NCBI GenBank assembly: GCA_036835375.1
Contig: DAITMB010000118.1
Span: forward strand, 1-15,426
DNA: 15,426 nucleotides
Direction: 5' to 3'
Origin: JANQTF01 sp036835375
GTDB lineage: Bacteria; Bacteroidota; Bacteroidia; J057
A program made the translations under genes and the position numbers. This document shows, piece by piece, positions 9,501-15,426 of this stretch. The notes beneath the pieces were generated by a model. It did not search any database. It saw only the letters and a program-made list of their open reading frames with translations, and was not told the origin of the DNA. Every line of letters begins with the position of its first letter. The first letter of the stretch is position 1.

Positions 9501-9675
9501 CGTTCGTGACCTCTCCCTCTCTCTCGTCGGTAATAATCTGCTGCTCTGGACGCAGGTTCCCTTTATCGATCCAGAGGCTCAGGCCATGAATGGCGGGACC
9601 CTCATCCCTGGGATGGAAGTCACGCAACTCCCCTCCACCCGCTCCTACGGTTTCCGTATCAACCTCACCTTCTAA
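6568..9675 (+). CDS. SusC/RagA-family TonB-linked outer membrane transporter
   Basis: A 1035-residue TonB-dependent channel, the usual length for SusC proteins. Domain order: signal peptide (residues 1 to about 37, ending VYGQ), a carboxypeptidase-regulatory-like beta-sandwich (about 39-115, from LVKGKVTDA), a plug domain (about 117-265) with the family hallmarks VVVTALGIQRDKKALGYSVQ, RGENSL, FIVDGIPI, NPEDIESISVLKGAAASALY and GSRATNGVIVITTKSG, then a 22-strand barrel ending in the outer-membrane insertion signal YGFRINLTF. No N-terminal STN signalling domain is present, so it is not an obvious anti-sigma transducer. Its role is TonB-driven import of a large or surface-captured ligand, with the downstream SusD protein as its lid. 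SusD starts 10 bases after the stop codon, so the two are surely co-transcribed. An upstream GTG at 6541 was rejected because it overlaps the promoter. The substrate cannot be read from the sequence. Confidence 0.95.
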   Translation: MNDTLFSNKRSSVQNLLIIRYLILGIFAMAAFPVYGQSLVKGKVTDALDLPITGATVMVQNTTTGTYTDEQGGYEIRATKGDTLVFSFIGYEIQKWAVGADAVVNVSLFESEYLLSEVVVTALGIQRDKKALGYSVQSLSSEQINRVRSTNLVNGLSGKLAGVQVTGANNGLASSSRVIIRGENSLNINNNSPLFIVDGIPINNSIYGIGGSSNDQSDLPTDYGNGAAEINPEDIESISVLKGAAASALYGSRATNGVIVITTKSGKNTQGLGVSLSSTTMFSSPLVLPEVQRQYGGGWGLGYEADYGTNFGPALDGRMVLQDGSPGFENGQAEPFVHRYRLEDFFQTGLSTNNQVAITGGWDKGNIKLSYANSYNTGIVPNTNLQRDNISINTSYRPSEKWTLNLSGNYLKSQSDNLPVAGYGGQGLMYALLWNYTNVDMDWLRNYWLEKDREQRNIFSWADNPFLIANEHINAFNKDRLYGMVSSIYEFSPELSLLMRMGTDYSNDFRFSRRPHGSVYHPNGMYREQTIGYRETNADFLLSYNKRLGDVSTRFSVGGNRLDQHTTESLIEGAGLAIPGIYTLGNINVIPNMSRFDGRKRVNSLYAFANLGYQDFLYMDITARNDWSSALPADNNSYFYPSVSLSFLPSEIFDMGKSVDYLKLRFNVARVGKDTDPFQLYKTYQFATLPNSLTNLSQLPNANLMPEQTDSYEVGVEGYLWGKRVMFDVSLYRTISTNQIISFAVSQSAGYRSVFANSGKIENQGVELVMSVIPVKRKNFEWNLTGNFTMYRGRVIELYEDLESYIIAQGPNGVTVEARPGGRMGDIYGNTYVRNEDGAIVYAENGLPLVGDRANIGNYNPDWMLGLSTGVRFFGFSLYGLVDIRQGGIIYSYTHAIGTESGILPITLDGRENGIVGEGVVRNNDGTFSPNTTNVSAENYYYGGVHPRQNAEANSFDASYVKLRELSLSYSIPLQQLGVRDLSLSLVGNNLLLWTQVPFIDPEAQAMNGGTLIPGMEVTQLPSTRSYGFRINLTF

Positions 9676-9685
9676 GCTGATCCCT

Positions 9686-11095
9686 ATGAAAAATTTGCTT
9701 TATATCTTCCTCCTCGCCTTGGTGCTCGGCGGAACTTCCTGCACGAACAACTTCGAGGAGATCAATACCAACTTCAATCAGCCGCTGACGGTGACCGGTG
9801 ATTTGCTGCTGCCCACCGTGCTCTTCAACTTCGCCGACTTGTCTGTCAACCGAAGCTTTGGCTTGGGAGACATCGTAGCCCAATATCACGCACGCTACGA
9901 GTCCAACGGCATTGACATCTATCGCTGGACCGCCGACGGCAGTTTTTGGGTGTTGTATGACTACTTGCAGGACATTCGCGACATCAAGAAGTATGGCGTA
10001 GAGAATGACTTGGCGGGCTACGAAGCTGTGGCGTTGATCCTAGAGGCCTATGCATTCCACCAGCTCACCGACGCTTACGGCGATGTGCCCTACAGCCAGG
10101 CCAACCAAGCCGAAGAAGGCATTATCGCTCCGACCTACGACGCACAAGAGGTAGTGTATGACGGCATTTTGGCATCCTTGGTGCGGGCAAACATGCTCAT
10201 TGACGGCGATGCTTCCGTATCGGGCGACATCCTCTTCGGGGGAAATATGACTGCATGGAAAAAACTGGCCAATACGCTTCGCGTTCGCCTGCTCATGCGC
10301 ATCTCTGACGTGCGCGACGTCGCTGCAGATCTTCAGCAAATGGTGGACGATCCTGCCACCTACCCCCTGTTTGAGTCAACAGCGGATGATGCGATTTTCC
10401 ATTACGAAGGTGCTTCTCCGAACTTGTCTCCCTACTCTCAAGGTCGGGGCCGGGAATACGAGTATTTCCTCGCCATGCCTACCACGCGCTTCATCGGGCT
10501 GCTTCAAGCTCATGAAGATCCGCGCATCCATGAATGGCTGGGCTACAAAGGTGGCACCACGGAATACATTGGCGTAGATCCCGGACTGAACCTGGGCGAC
10601 GTGGGCCGCCCGACGGCTTATGCTTCTAAGGACTCTTCCTTTTTCTATGACCCCGCCAAGCTTTCGGCCATCTTCATCACCTACAGCGAATTGAATTTCT
10701 TGCTGGCTGAAGCCGCTGCCAAAGGACTGATCACAGGCGATGCGAAGGGATATTACGACACCGGCGTCGCGGCTTCTTTTGCCCAGTGGGGCGTGGAGAT
10801 GCCCGTAGATTTCCTCACTGACAAAGCGCCCTTTGAAGCTGGAAATTTGGATCGTCTCTACGAACAGAAGTGGTTAGCACTCTACCACAGCTCCACAGAA
10901 GCTTGGTTTGATTGGAAGCGCACAGGAAAACCAAGCTTCATCCAGGCTGGCCCCGGCAATATCAACAGCAATCTGGTGCCCGTTCGTCTGATGTATCCTA
11001 GCCTCGAAGCCTCTGTGAATGGGGAGAATTATAACACGGCATCGCAGAGAATCGGCGGCGACAACATCAACGCACGCGTGTGGTGGGATCGGTAA
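9686..11095 (+). CDS. SusD/RagB-family surface lipoprotein (SusD-like_2 type)
   Basis: A 469-residue outer-membrane lipoprotein, the substrate-binding partner of the SusC channel encoded immediately upstream. The signal peptide is short, with a lipobox ending at Cys19 (LGGTSC). It is followed by TNNFEEINTN, typical of the SusD-like_2 branch (about 470-530 residues). Other family landmarks are the helical segments LEAYAFHQLTDAYGDVPYSQ, WKKLANTLRVRLLMRIS and YSELNFLLAEAAAKG, WLALYHSSTEAWFDWKRTG near the C-terminus, and the terminal NARVWWDR. These form the TPR-like scaffold of the family. The frame is open 32 codons further upstream inside the susC 3' end, but only the ATG at 9686 yields a lipoprotein signal. 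The SusD-like_2 branch does not predict one class of substrate, so calling this a polysaccharide locus would go beyond the evidence: no glycoside hydrolase or polysaccharide lyase gene is present in the window. Confidence 0.93.
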   Translation: MKNLLYIFLLALVLGGTSCTNNFEEINTNFNQPLTVTGDLLLPTVLFNFADLSVNRSFGLGDIVAQYHARYESNGIDIYRWTADGSFWVLYDYLQDIRDIKKYGVENDLAGYEAVALILEAYAFHQLTDAYGDVPYSQANQAEEGIIAPTYDAQEVVYDGILASLVRANMLIDGDASVSGDILFGGNMTAWKKLANTLRVRLLMRISDVRDVAADLQQMVDDPATYPLFESTADDAIFHYEGASPNLSPYSQGRGREYEYFLAMPTTRFIGLLQAHEDPRIHEWLGYKGGTTEYIGVDPGLNLGDVGRPTAYASKDSSFFYDPAKLSAIFITYSELNFLLAEAAAKGLITGDAKGYYDTGVAASFAQWGVEMPVDFLTDKAPFEAGNLDRLYEQKWLALYHSSTEAWFDWKRTGKPSFIQAGPGNINSNLVPVRLMYPSLEASVNGENYNTASQRIGGDNINARVWWDR

Positions 11096-11187
11096 TTTTG
11101 ACCAAAATTTGAGTTTCGGCCACATGGATCTATCCCAACACCCGATTAGCAATTCTTACATCAAATCCACTGACCATTAACTACTGG

Positions 11188-11222
11188 GTACATGGCCTCT
11201 CCTTGTTGGGCGGGCCATGTAC
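11188..11222 (+). terminator. Strong hairpin after susD, possible terminator or attenuator
   Basis: GTACATGGCC (11188-11197) and GGCCATGTAC (11213-11222) form a perfect 10-bp stem with a 15-base loop, extendable by two G-U pairs in RNA. It lies 92 bases after the susD stop and 36 bases before the phosphodiesterase ATG. No long U-tract follows (TTCTC only), so it may stop transcription only partly or protect the susCD mRNA from decay. Confidence 0.45.
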
Positions 11223-11258
11223 TTCTCATGTTACTTCTCCACCCTGTCATCCGAAAAA

Positions 11259-12230
11259 ATGATGCGTTCCCTTTTTCTCCTCGCGACCTGTTGTTCCCTT
11301 CTGCTGGGATGTAATGAGCCCACGACAGCAGAGGCTCCCCGCAAAGTAGTGTTCATCCTGCTGGATGGAATTCCTGCCGATGTGATCGAACAGGTGTCCA
11401 CGCCCGCGATAGACGAAATTGCTGCTGCTGGCGGATATACCCGCGCCTATGTTGGGGGTGAAATAGGAACAGAAAGCGAAACTCCGACGATTTCGGCACC
11501 GGGTTATATGTGTCTCTTGACATCGACCTGGGCCTACAAACACAACGTTTGGGACAACTACGAGCAGTCGCCCAACTATGACTATTGGAATGTTTTCCGA
11601 ATCGCTAAAACGGTCCGGCCCGAACTGAAAACTGCGATTTTCTCAACCTGGCTCGATAACCGCACAGTGCTTATAGGCGCAGGCAAGCCCGAAGCAGGCA
11701 ACTTTCAGTTTGATTACGCCTTCGACGGATTCGAATTAGATACTGTCACCTTTCCCCATGACTCCAATTCGCAATACATTCTTGCCATTGATGAGCATGT
11801 GTCTCAGGAAGCGGGCAATTACATCGCATCGCAAGGCCCTGATTTGTCATGGGTCTATCTTCAATACACCGACGACATAGGCCATGCAGTTGGCGATAGC
11901 GAAGCATTTTCTGCATCTGTGCAGCAAGCTGACGCGCAAGTAGGTCGGGTCTGGAAGGCGGTGAAACAGCGCCAGTCCATGGGAGAAGAGTGGATGGTGA
12001 TCGTCACGACAGATCACGGGCGTGACGCTCTCACCGGAATGGATCACGGCGGCCAGTCTGCCAGAGAGCGCACCATCTGGATCGCCACCAATCAGCCTGA
12101 ATTGAATGAGCGCTTCACGGCTGGCGAACCCGCCATTGTTGACATTGTGCCTTCCATATTGCAGCATCTTGGAGTGAAAACTCCAGCCGAAGTTGCTCAG
12201 AAGATGGACGGCGTTTCGTTTTTGAAGTAA
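11259..12230 (+). CDS. Lipoprotein phosphodiesterase / nucleotide pyrophosphatase, alkaline-phosphatase superfamily
   Basis: A 323-residue exported lipoprotein. The signal peptide ends in a clean lipobox (LLGC, Cys18). The mature part belongs to the type I phosphodiesterase/NPP branch of the alkaline-phosphatase superfamily, which uses two metal ions to cleave phosphomono- or phosphodiesters. Visible metal ligands are Asp36 (FILLDG), Asp205 and His209 (DDIGH), Asp252 and His253 (TTDHG) and His263 (DHGG). The nucleophile should be Ser79 or Thr77 in TPTISAPGY, followed by LLTSTWAYKHNVWDN. The set is complete, so the enzyme is probably active in the periplasm or at the cell surface. The open frame begins at 11217, but that ATG lies inside the hairpin stem; the ATG at 11259 gives the lipoprotein signal (a second ATG at 11262 is equivalent). 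It lies 163 bases after susD on the same strand and may be read through from it. The exact substrate is unknown. Confidence 0.85.
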   Translation: MMRSLFLLATCCSLLLGCNEPTTAEAPRKVVFILLDGIPADVIEQVSTPAIDEIAAAGGYTRAYVGGEIGTESETPTISAPGYMCLLTSTWAYKHNVWDNYEQSPNYDYWNVFRIAKTVRPELKTAIFSTWLDNRTVLIGAGKPEAGNFQFDYAFDGFELDTVTFPHDSNSQYILAIDEHVSQEAGNYIASQGPDLSWVYLQYTDDIGHAVGDSEAFSASVQQADAQVGRVWKAVKQRQSMGEEWMVIVTTDHGRDALTGMDHGGQSARERTIWIATNQPELNERFTAGEPAIVDIVPSILQHLGVKTPAEVAQKMDGVSFLK

Positions 12231-12258
12231 AAATGCAAGCGAAAGGAAAATTCATCGA

Positions 12259-13296
12259 CTAATCCTGATCTACTCCCAGCGCTCTCACCCGGATGGCATA
12301 CGCTTCCCGTGGATTCTCCACGAGGAGCTGATGGATTTGCTTCTCGGTCCATCCCTCTCGCCGAAGGATGGGCAGCAGCAGGGTAAAAAGGAGCGTATGA
12401 GGTCGGTAATCGCCGCCTCCTGGCTGTCCAAACGTGTACCACCCTGCATCGTGGGAGATGAGCACCCGATGAAGTAAGTCTTCCTTTCGTAGGGCATTGA
12501 GCGCGTCCACATAGGCAAAGAGCCTGCTGGAATCACCTTCATTCGGCTCCATCCAGCCCAGCCCATCCAGTGAGATCCAAGCTCCCTTTCGAGCGAGGGA
12601 ATCCCGGATCTCGGCACTTCCACCTTGAGCATGTGTCCAGACCCAGGCGGAGAGGTCCAGGCCTTCGGCACGAATGACTGCTGCTTGCCGAAGCGCAGGT
12701 TGGTCCGGCCCAGTGTGCGACACAATCGTGAGGCCCGTGCGCAGGTGCGCCCTTGCGGCAGCACGCACGAGCTTTTCGTCCACCTCCGAGAGAACGCTGT
12801 CGCTATCTACGGCAATTTTGATAAATCCCGGCTTGATCTCTGTACCTTCGATCCCCGCTCGAAACTCTTCAACCCAACGACCTGCCAACGAATCAGACGA
12901 TTCAGAAAATGCCCATTTCGGCAAATACTTGTCGTTCACTGCGCCATAATATCCAGTGTTTGTGAGGAGTTGAAGTCCACTGGCCGCAGACAATCGCCGG
13001 AGCAGGCGCGGGTTGCGACCGAGAAAAGCTGGCGTGCATTCCAGCATCGTTTCCACTCCCATCGCTCGAACTTCCTTCAAGTAGGGCAATACTGCCTGAA
13101 AAATGGCTTCCTCGTCCCACTCGGCGGGCTGAATGCTGTCTGCTCCGCGCCAATCAAGAAATACATGTTCATGAATCAATGTCAGGCCAAGACTGTCTGC
13201 TGGAATCGGCCCTAGCACCGTCATCACCATCTGTTGGTCGTCAGGTGAGGCACAGGTACAAACGCAGAAAGTCAGGAAAATTAGAATTGATCGCAT
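12259..13296 (-). CDS. Phosphotriesterase-family exported metal hydrolase (lactonase or esterase)
   Basis: A 345-residue protein of the phosphotriesterase (PTE) family, a TIM-barrel amidohydrolase group whose members hydrolyse lactones, carboxyl esters or organophosphates. All binuclear-metal ligands expected for the family can be placed: His42 and His44 (LIHEHVF), the probable carboxylated Lys160 (GFIKIAVDSD), His194 (IVSHTG), His222 (WTHAQGG) and Asp283 (LISHDAGWY). The C-terminal LLVENPREAY also fits. The N-terminus is a signal peptide with cysteines at 11, 13 and 15 (FCVCTCAS), probably a lipoprotein signal although the exact lipidated Cys is unclear; many PTE homologs are cytosolic. The gene starts 68 bases after the oxidoreductase stop, with no promoter or terminator seen between, so the two may be co-transcribed. 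It converges on the phosphodiesterase gene with only 28 bases between their stop codons. The natural substrate is open. Confidence 0.85.
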   Translation of the reverse strand: MRSILIFLTFCVCTCASPDDQQMVMTVLGPIPADSLGLTLIHEHVFLDWRGADSIQPAEWDEEAIFQAVLPYLKEVRAMGVETMLECTPAFLGRNPRLLRRLSAASGLQLLTNTGYYGAVNDKYLPKWAFSESSDSLAGRWVEEFRAGIEGTEIKPGFIKIAVDSDSVLSEVDEKLVRAAARAHLRTGLTIVSHTGPDQPALRQAAVIRAEGLDLSAWVWTHAQGGSAEIRDSLARKGAWISLDGLGWMEPNEGDSSRLFAYVDALNALRKEDLLHRVLISHDAGWYTFGQPGGGDYRPHTLLFTLLLPILRREGWTEKQIHQLLVENPREAYAIRVRALGVDQD

Positions 13297-13364
13297 GAGC
13301 CGACAGTTGAATCGCAGTTGTATGGGAGGAATTTGCGCTTCATGAGCAACAAGAAGTGTTGATT

Positions 13365-14351
13365 TTAACTATGATCTGCCTGGACGGCAATCACCAACTT
13401 GCCTTGTGCCTTTCCCGCACCCAGCCGCTCGATTGCCGCGGGCGTGTCCGATAACGAAAAATGCTGGTCAATGGCTGGAATCAATTTCCCCTCCTCCCAA
13501 AGTTTGACAAGGGTCTCTAGGTCCTCGCGATTGGGTTGGTGCATCAAAATGCCCAATTTTTTGCTGGAAAACAAAGAGAAGAGAGGGCCCAACAAGCCCA
13601 CTTGCAGCAGCGAACTCACGCTTCCTCCGGCCATCACGAAGGCCCCGCCTGGGCGCAACGCACGGAAATACGCCACAACGGATCGCTGAGCTACGACTTC
13701 AAAAATGAAATCATAGGACTGCCCATTTCCCAGGTAGTCTTCTTCTGCATAATCTATGACCCGATCAGCGCCCATCTTTCGCATCAATCCCCACTTTTGC
13801 CGGCTGTCCACGCCGATCACTTCTGCGCCAGCCATCTTCGCCAGTTGAATGGCAAAAGTCCCTACCCCGCCGCCAGCACCATTGATGAGTACCCTGTGCC
13901 CTGGTCGAATCTGCGCAGCTGCCATGCGAAGCCCCTGAAGTGCCAGCACTGCCGCCTGCGGAAATGCAGCCGCCTCGCCAAAGCGCATGTTTGTTGGTTT
14001 TCGTGCCAGCAGGTTTGCATCTGCACAGATATACTCGGCAAATCCTCCAAATCCTCCTCCTGAAATATCTCCGAACACCTCATCCCCAGGCCGAAGGTGC
14101 GCTACTTGGCTCCCCACTGCTTCTACCCGCCCGGCAATGTCGCAGCCGAGTATTGGATATTTGGGTTTGGATAGACCAAACATTAGCCGAAACAACCGGG
14201 GCCTTCCCCGCAAAAGATCCCAATCCCAAGAATTTACGGAGGACGCATGGACTTTTACCAGCACTTCGTGTTCGCGTAAGGGAGGCATAGGAACGTCTTT
14301 GAGGTCCAGGACATCCGGCAGTCCGTAGCGTGTGTAAACGATGGCTTTCAT
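13365..14351 (-). CDS. Zinc-free MDR-family NAD(P)-dependent oxidoreductase
   Basis: A 328-residue member of the medium-chain dehydrogenase/reductase superfamily, quinone-oxidoreductase / RTN4IP1-like branch, which reduces quinones or activated double bonds with NADPH. The N-terminal GroES-like domain starts MKAIVYTRYG and contains VNSWDWDLLRG, GCDIAGRVEAVG and PGDEVFGD. The Rossmann domain has the nucleotide-binding loop GAGGGVG at residues 158-164, followed by AIQLAKMAGAEVIGV. The cysteine/histidine ligands of zinc-dependent alcohol dehydrogenases are missing, as expected for this branch. It ends GKAQGKLVIAV, typical of the family. There is no signal peptide, so it is cytosolic. The frame is open 96 codons further upstream, overlapping the neighbouring amidohydrolase gene, but the homologous region begins exactly at the ATG at 14351. 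A repeated leader element lies just upstream. The substrate is not predictable. Confidence 0.9.
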   Translation of the reverse strand: MKAIVYTRYGLPDVLDLKDVPMPPLREHEVLVKVHASSVNSWDWDLLRGRPRLFRLMFGLSKPKYPILGCDIAGRVEAVGSQVAHLRPGDEVFGDISGGGFGGFAEYICADANLLARKPTNMRFGEAAAFPQAAVLALQGLRMAAAQIRPGHRVLINGAGGGVGTFAIQLAKMAGAEVIGVDSRQKWGLMRKMGADRVIDYAEEDYLGNGQSYDFIFEVVAQRSVVAYFRALRPGGAFVMAGGSVSSLLQVGLLGPLFSLFSSKKLGILMHQPNREDLETLVKLWEEGKLIPAIDQHFSLSDTPAAIERLGAGKAQGKLVIAVQADHS

Positions 14352-14360
14352 GCAGGTAAG

Positions 14361-14394
14361 ATGGTTCAATGGTTCGATATAGATGAACCAAAGA
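14361..14394 (-). promoter_or_regulatory. Leader element CTTTGGTT...TATCGAACCA upstream of the oxidoreductase
   Basis: Read on the - strand, CTTTGGTTC is followed by TATCGAACCA, forming a 6-bp dyad TGGTTC/GAACCA (14370-14375 and 14385-14390) with a 9-base loop. A further GAACCAT copy lies 8 bases closer to the ATG (14361-14367). A TTG at 14418-14416 lies 19 bases upstream of GCTCTTTG (14396-14389), a partial -33/-7 promoter fit with the TA missing. The same element occurs before the amidohydrolase gene at 15347-15364. Confidence 0.45.
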
Positions 14395-14506
14395 GCGAAT
14401 AAGTTGCGGTTGGTGCAAGGTTTTCGCAGGATTCCCACGCTTGCATGGCGCTTGTAGCCATCTTCAAGGTAGATTTTTCGGATGAATTTGCCTGACAAAT
14501 CTTCCC

Positions 14507-15337
14507 CTATAAGCCATAAAAGCGACGGGCCGTCTCCCCCCAAATGAGCGACTGCTCTTCCGATGACAGGGTCGTGAGAAAATCCTTTGTCATAGTGGCC
14601 ACCTGTTGATAAGTTCCTGCCAACGTACACACCGGCCAATCCGAGCCATACATGAGTCGCGCTGGGCCAAAAGCCTCCAAGGCCACGTCAAGGTAAGGAA
14701 GAAGATCTTGGGCTTGCCAATTCTGCCAGGAGGCCTCGGTCACCAGCCCCGATAATTTGCAATGGACCTGAGGAAACTGCGCAAGCGTCCGCAGATATGT
14801 AGCCCAGGTCGTGATTTCTCTTGCCGCAATTGGTGGCTTCGCCACATGATCTAAGACTACAGGAAAATCCTCAGGCAACTGCCGCATCCACGCGATCGAC
14901 GCAGGCAGTTGCTCCGCACGGATCAGCAAATCATAGGTGTAGCCATGGCGTGCAATGGTCGCTAGCCCGCGGCGAAACGAAGGCTGATGTAAAAACGCCG
15001 GATCGGGTTCATCTTGCACCACGTGGCGAAATCCTCGCAGCCGCGGCTGATCCGCCCAGCGTGCCAATCGCTTCTCCAAGTCCTCAGCCCGCAGATCGAC
15101 CCAGCCTACTACCCCCAGCAAAAAGGGATGTTGAATGGCCAATTCCAGGAGAAAATCCGTCTCCTCCTCGGTCTGCGCCGCCTGCACTGCCACGCAGCCA
15201 TCAATGGCCAGCTCCCGAAAGATCAGCTCCAACTCCTCCGGCAAATAATCCCGCCTCAATACCGCCATGCTATCATCAATCCAGGCATGGTCCCGTTTCG
15301 AATATTTCCAAAAGTGCTGGTGACTATCTATGACCAT
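14507..15337 (-). CDS. Amidohydrolase, L-fuconolactonase-type (amidohydrolase_2 family)
   Basis: A 276-residue TIM-barrel metal hydrolase of the amidohydrolase_2 group (COG3618), whose characterised members include L-fuconolactonase and other sugar- or pyrone-lactonases. The family pattern is clear: His6 and His8 in DSHQHFW at the N-terminus, GFRHVVQDEPDP (from residue 102), DHVAKP (Asp163-His164), CKLSGLVTEA (Lys194), and YGSDWPVC with the catalytic Asp233. The C-terminal ETARRFYGL is also standard. Full length and intact, no signal peptide, so cytosolic. The start at 15337 places DSHQHFW four residues in, exactly as in relatives. It is the first gene of the - strand set; the oxidoreductase start codon lies 155 bases beyond its stop. 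The precise lactone is not known; assigning fuconate metabolism specifically would be a guess, since no other fucose-pathway gene is in view. Confidence 0.9.
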   Translation of the reverse strand: MVIDSHQHFWKYSKRDHAWIDDSMAVLRRDYLPEELELIFRELAIDGCVAVQAAQTEEETDFLLELAIQHPFLLGVVGWVDLRAEDLEKRLARWADQPRLRGFRHVVQDEPDPAFLHQPSFRRGLATIARHGYTYDLLIRAEQLPASIAWMRQLPEDFPVVLDHVAKPPIAAREITTWATYLRTLAQFPQVHCKLSGLVTEASWQNWQAQDLLPYLDVALEAFGPARLMYGSDWPVCTLAGTYQQVATMTKDFLTTLSSEEQSLIWGETARRFYGL

Positions 15338-15346
15338 CGGAGTGGT

Positions 15347-15364
15347 TGGTTCGATAAACCAAAG
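15347..15364 (-). promoter_or_regulatory. Leader element CTTTGGTTTATCGAACCA upstream of the amidohydrolase
   Basis: On the - strand, CTTTGGTT joins directly to TATCGAACCA, giving a TTGGTT/AACCAA hairpin (15346-15351 and 15357-15362) with a 5-base loop, nine bases before the ATG at 15337. A TTG at 15389-15387 lies 19 bases upstream of TTTCTTTG (15367-15360), the same spacing as at the oxidoreductase copy. It may combine a promoter -7 region and an operator near the transcript start. Confidence 0.45.
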
Positions 15365-15426
15365 AAAATAAAAAAAAAGACAAGGACAAGCCGAGGGAAA
15401 ATCAAATAAATGGTGAAAATGAATTA

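Noticed and set aside
8539..9627. 362-codon - strand open frame inside susC
   Set aside because: Antisense to a textbook SusC barrel; its protein has no recognisable family and is explained by the codon use of susC.
12231..12258. Possible terminator between the two convergent hydrolase genes
   Set aside because: Only 28 bases, with no inverted repeat of useful length.
12625..13215. 196-codon + strand open frame opposite the phosphotriesterase-family gene
   Set aside because: The - strand frame has all catalytic ligands in place; the + frame has no motif.
14352..14639. Possible 96-residue N-terminal extension of the oxidoreductase
   Set aside because: It overlaps the end of the amidohydrolase gene and has no similarity to MDR proteins, which begin at MKAIVYTRYG.
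14821..15333. 170-codon + strand open frame opposite the amidohydrolase
   Set aside because: Pro/Ser-rich mirror of the - strand codons with no domain; the amidohydrolase is unmistakable.

Overview
The window looks like chromosomal DNA of a member of the Bacteroidota. The evidence is a SusC/RagA–SusD/RagB outer-membrane pair, a very large secreted protein ending in a type IX secretion (T9SS) sorting domain, several Bacteroidota-style lipoprotein signals, no clear Shine-Dalgarno sequences, and matches to the Bacteroidota promoter pattern (TTTG/TTG, then TAnnTTTG). GC content is about half, which would fit an environmental lineage (Saprospiria or Cytophagia type) better than gut Bacteroides; that placement is inference.

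Layout. 1-543 is the 3' end of an M16 zinc-peptidase gene (+), closed by a strong bidirectional terminator at 620-655. 736-1191 (-) encodes a small histidine-containing membrane protein with its own promoter. 1399-5775 (-) encodes a 1458-residue T9SS-exported protein: a sugar-dehydrogenase-like propeller, Ca-binding repeats, a lectin-like fold, a cadherin-like module, malectin, a putative Ig module and a sorting domain. A roughly 790-base region with no convincing gene separates it from the divergent + strand unit: SusC (6568-9675), SusD (9686-11095) and, beyond a strong hairpin, a lipoprotein phosphodiesterase of the alkaline-phosphatase superfamily (11259-12230). Converging on this from the right are three - strand genes: a fuconolactonase-type amidohydrolase (14507-15337), a zinc-free MDR oxidoreductase (13365-14351) and a phosphotriesterase-family exported hydrolase (12259-13296).

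How the parts may work together (inference). The SusCD pair should import a ligand across the outer membrane. The neighbouring exported hydrolases could release or process it, either as phosphoesters (phosphodiesterase plus phosphotriesterase-like enzyme) or as sugars oxidised to lactones (dehydrogenase-like propeller plus two possible lactonases). The sequence alone does not decide between these. The amidohydrolase and the oxidoreductase share a distinctive leader element (CTTTGGTT, then TATCGAACCA) just before their start codons, suggesting common control. I found no tRNA, rRNA, CRISPR array, insertion sequence or phage gene, and nothing that looks like a defence system.
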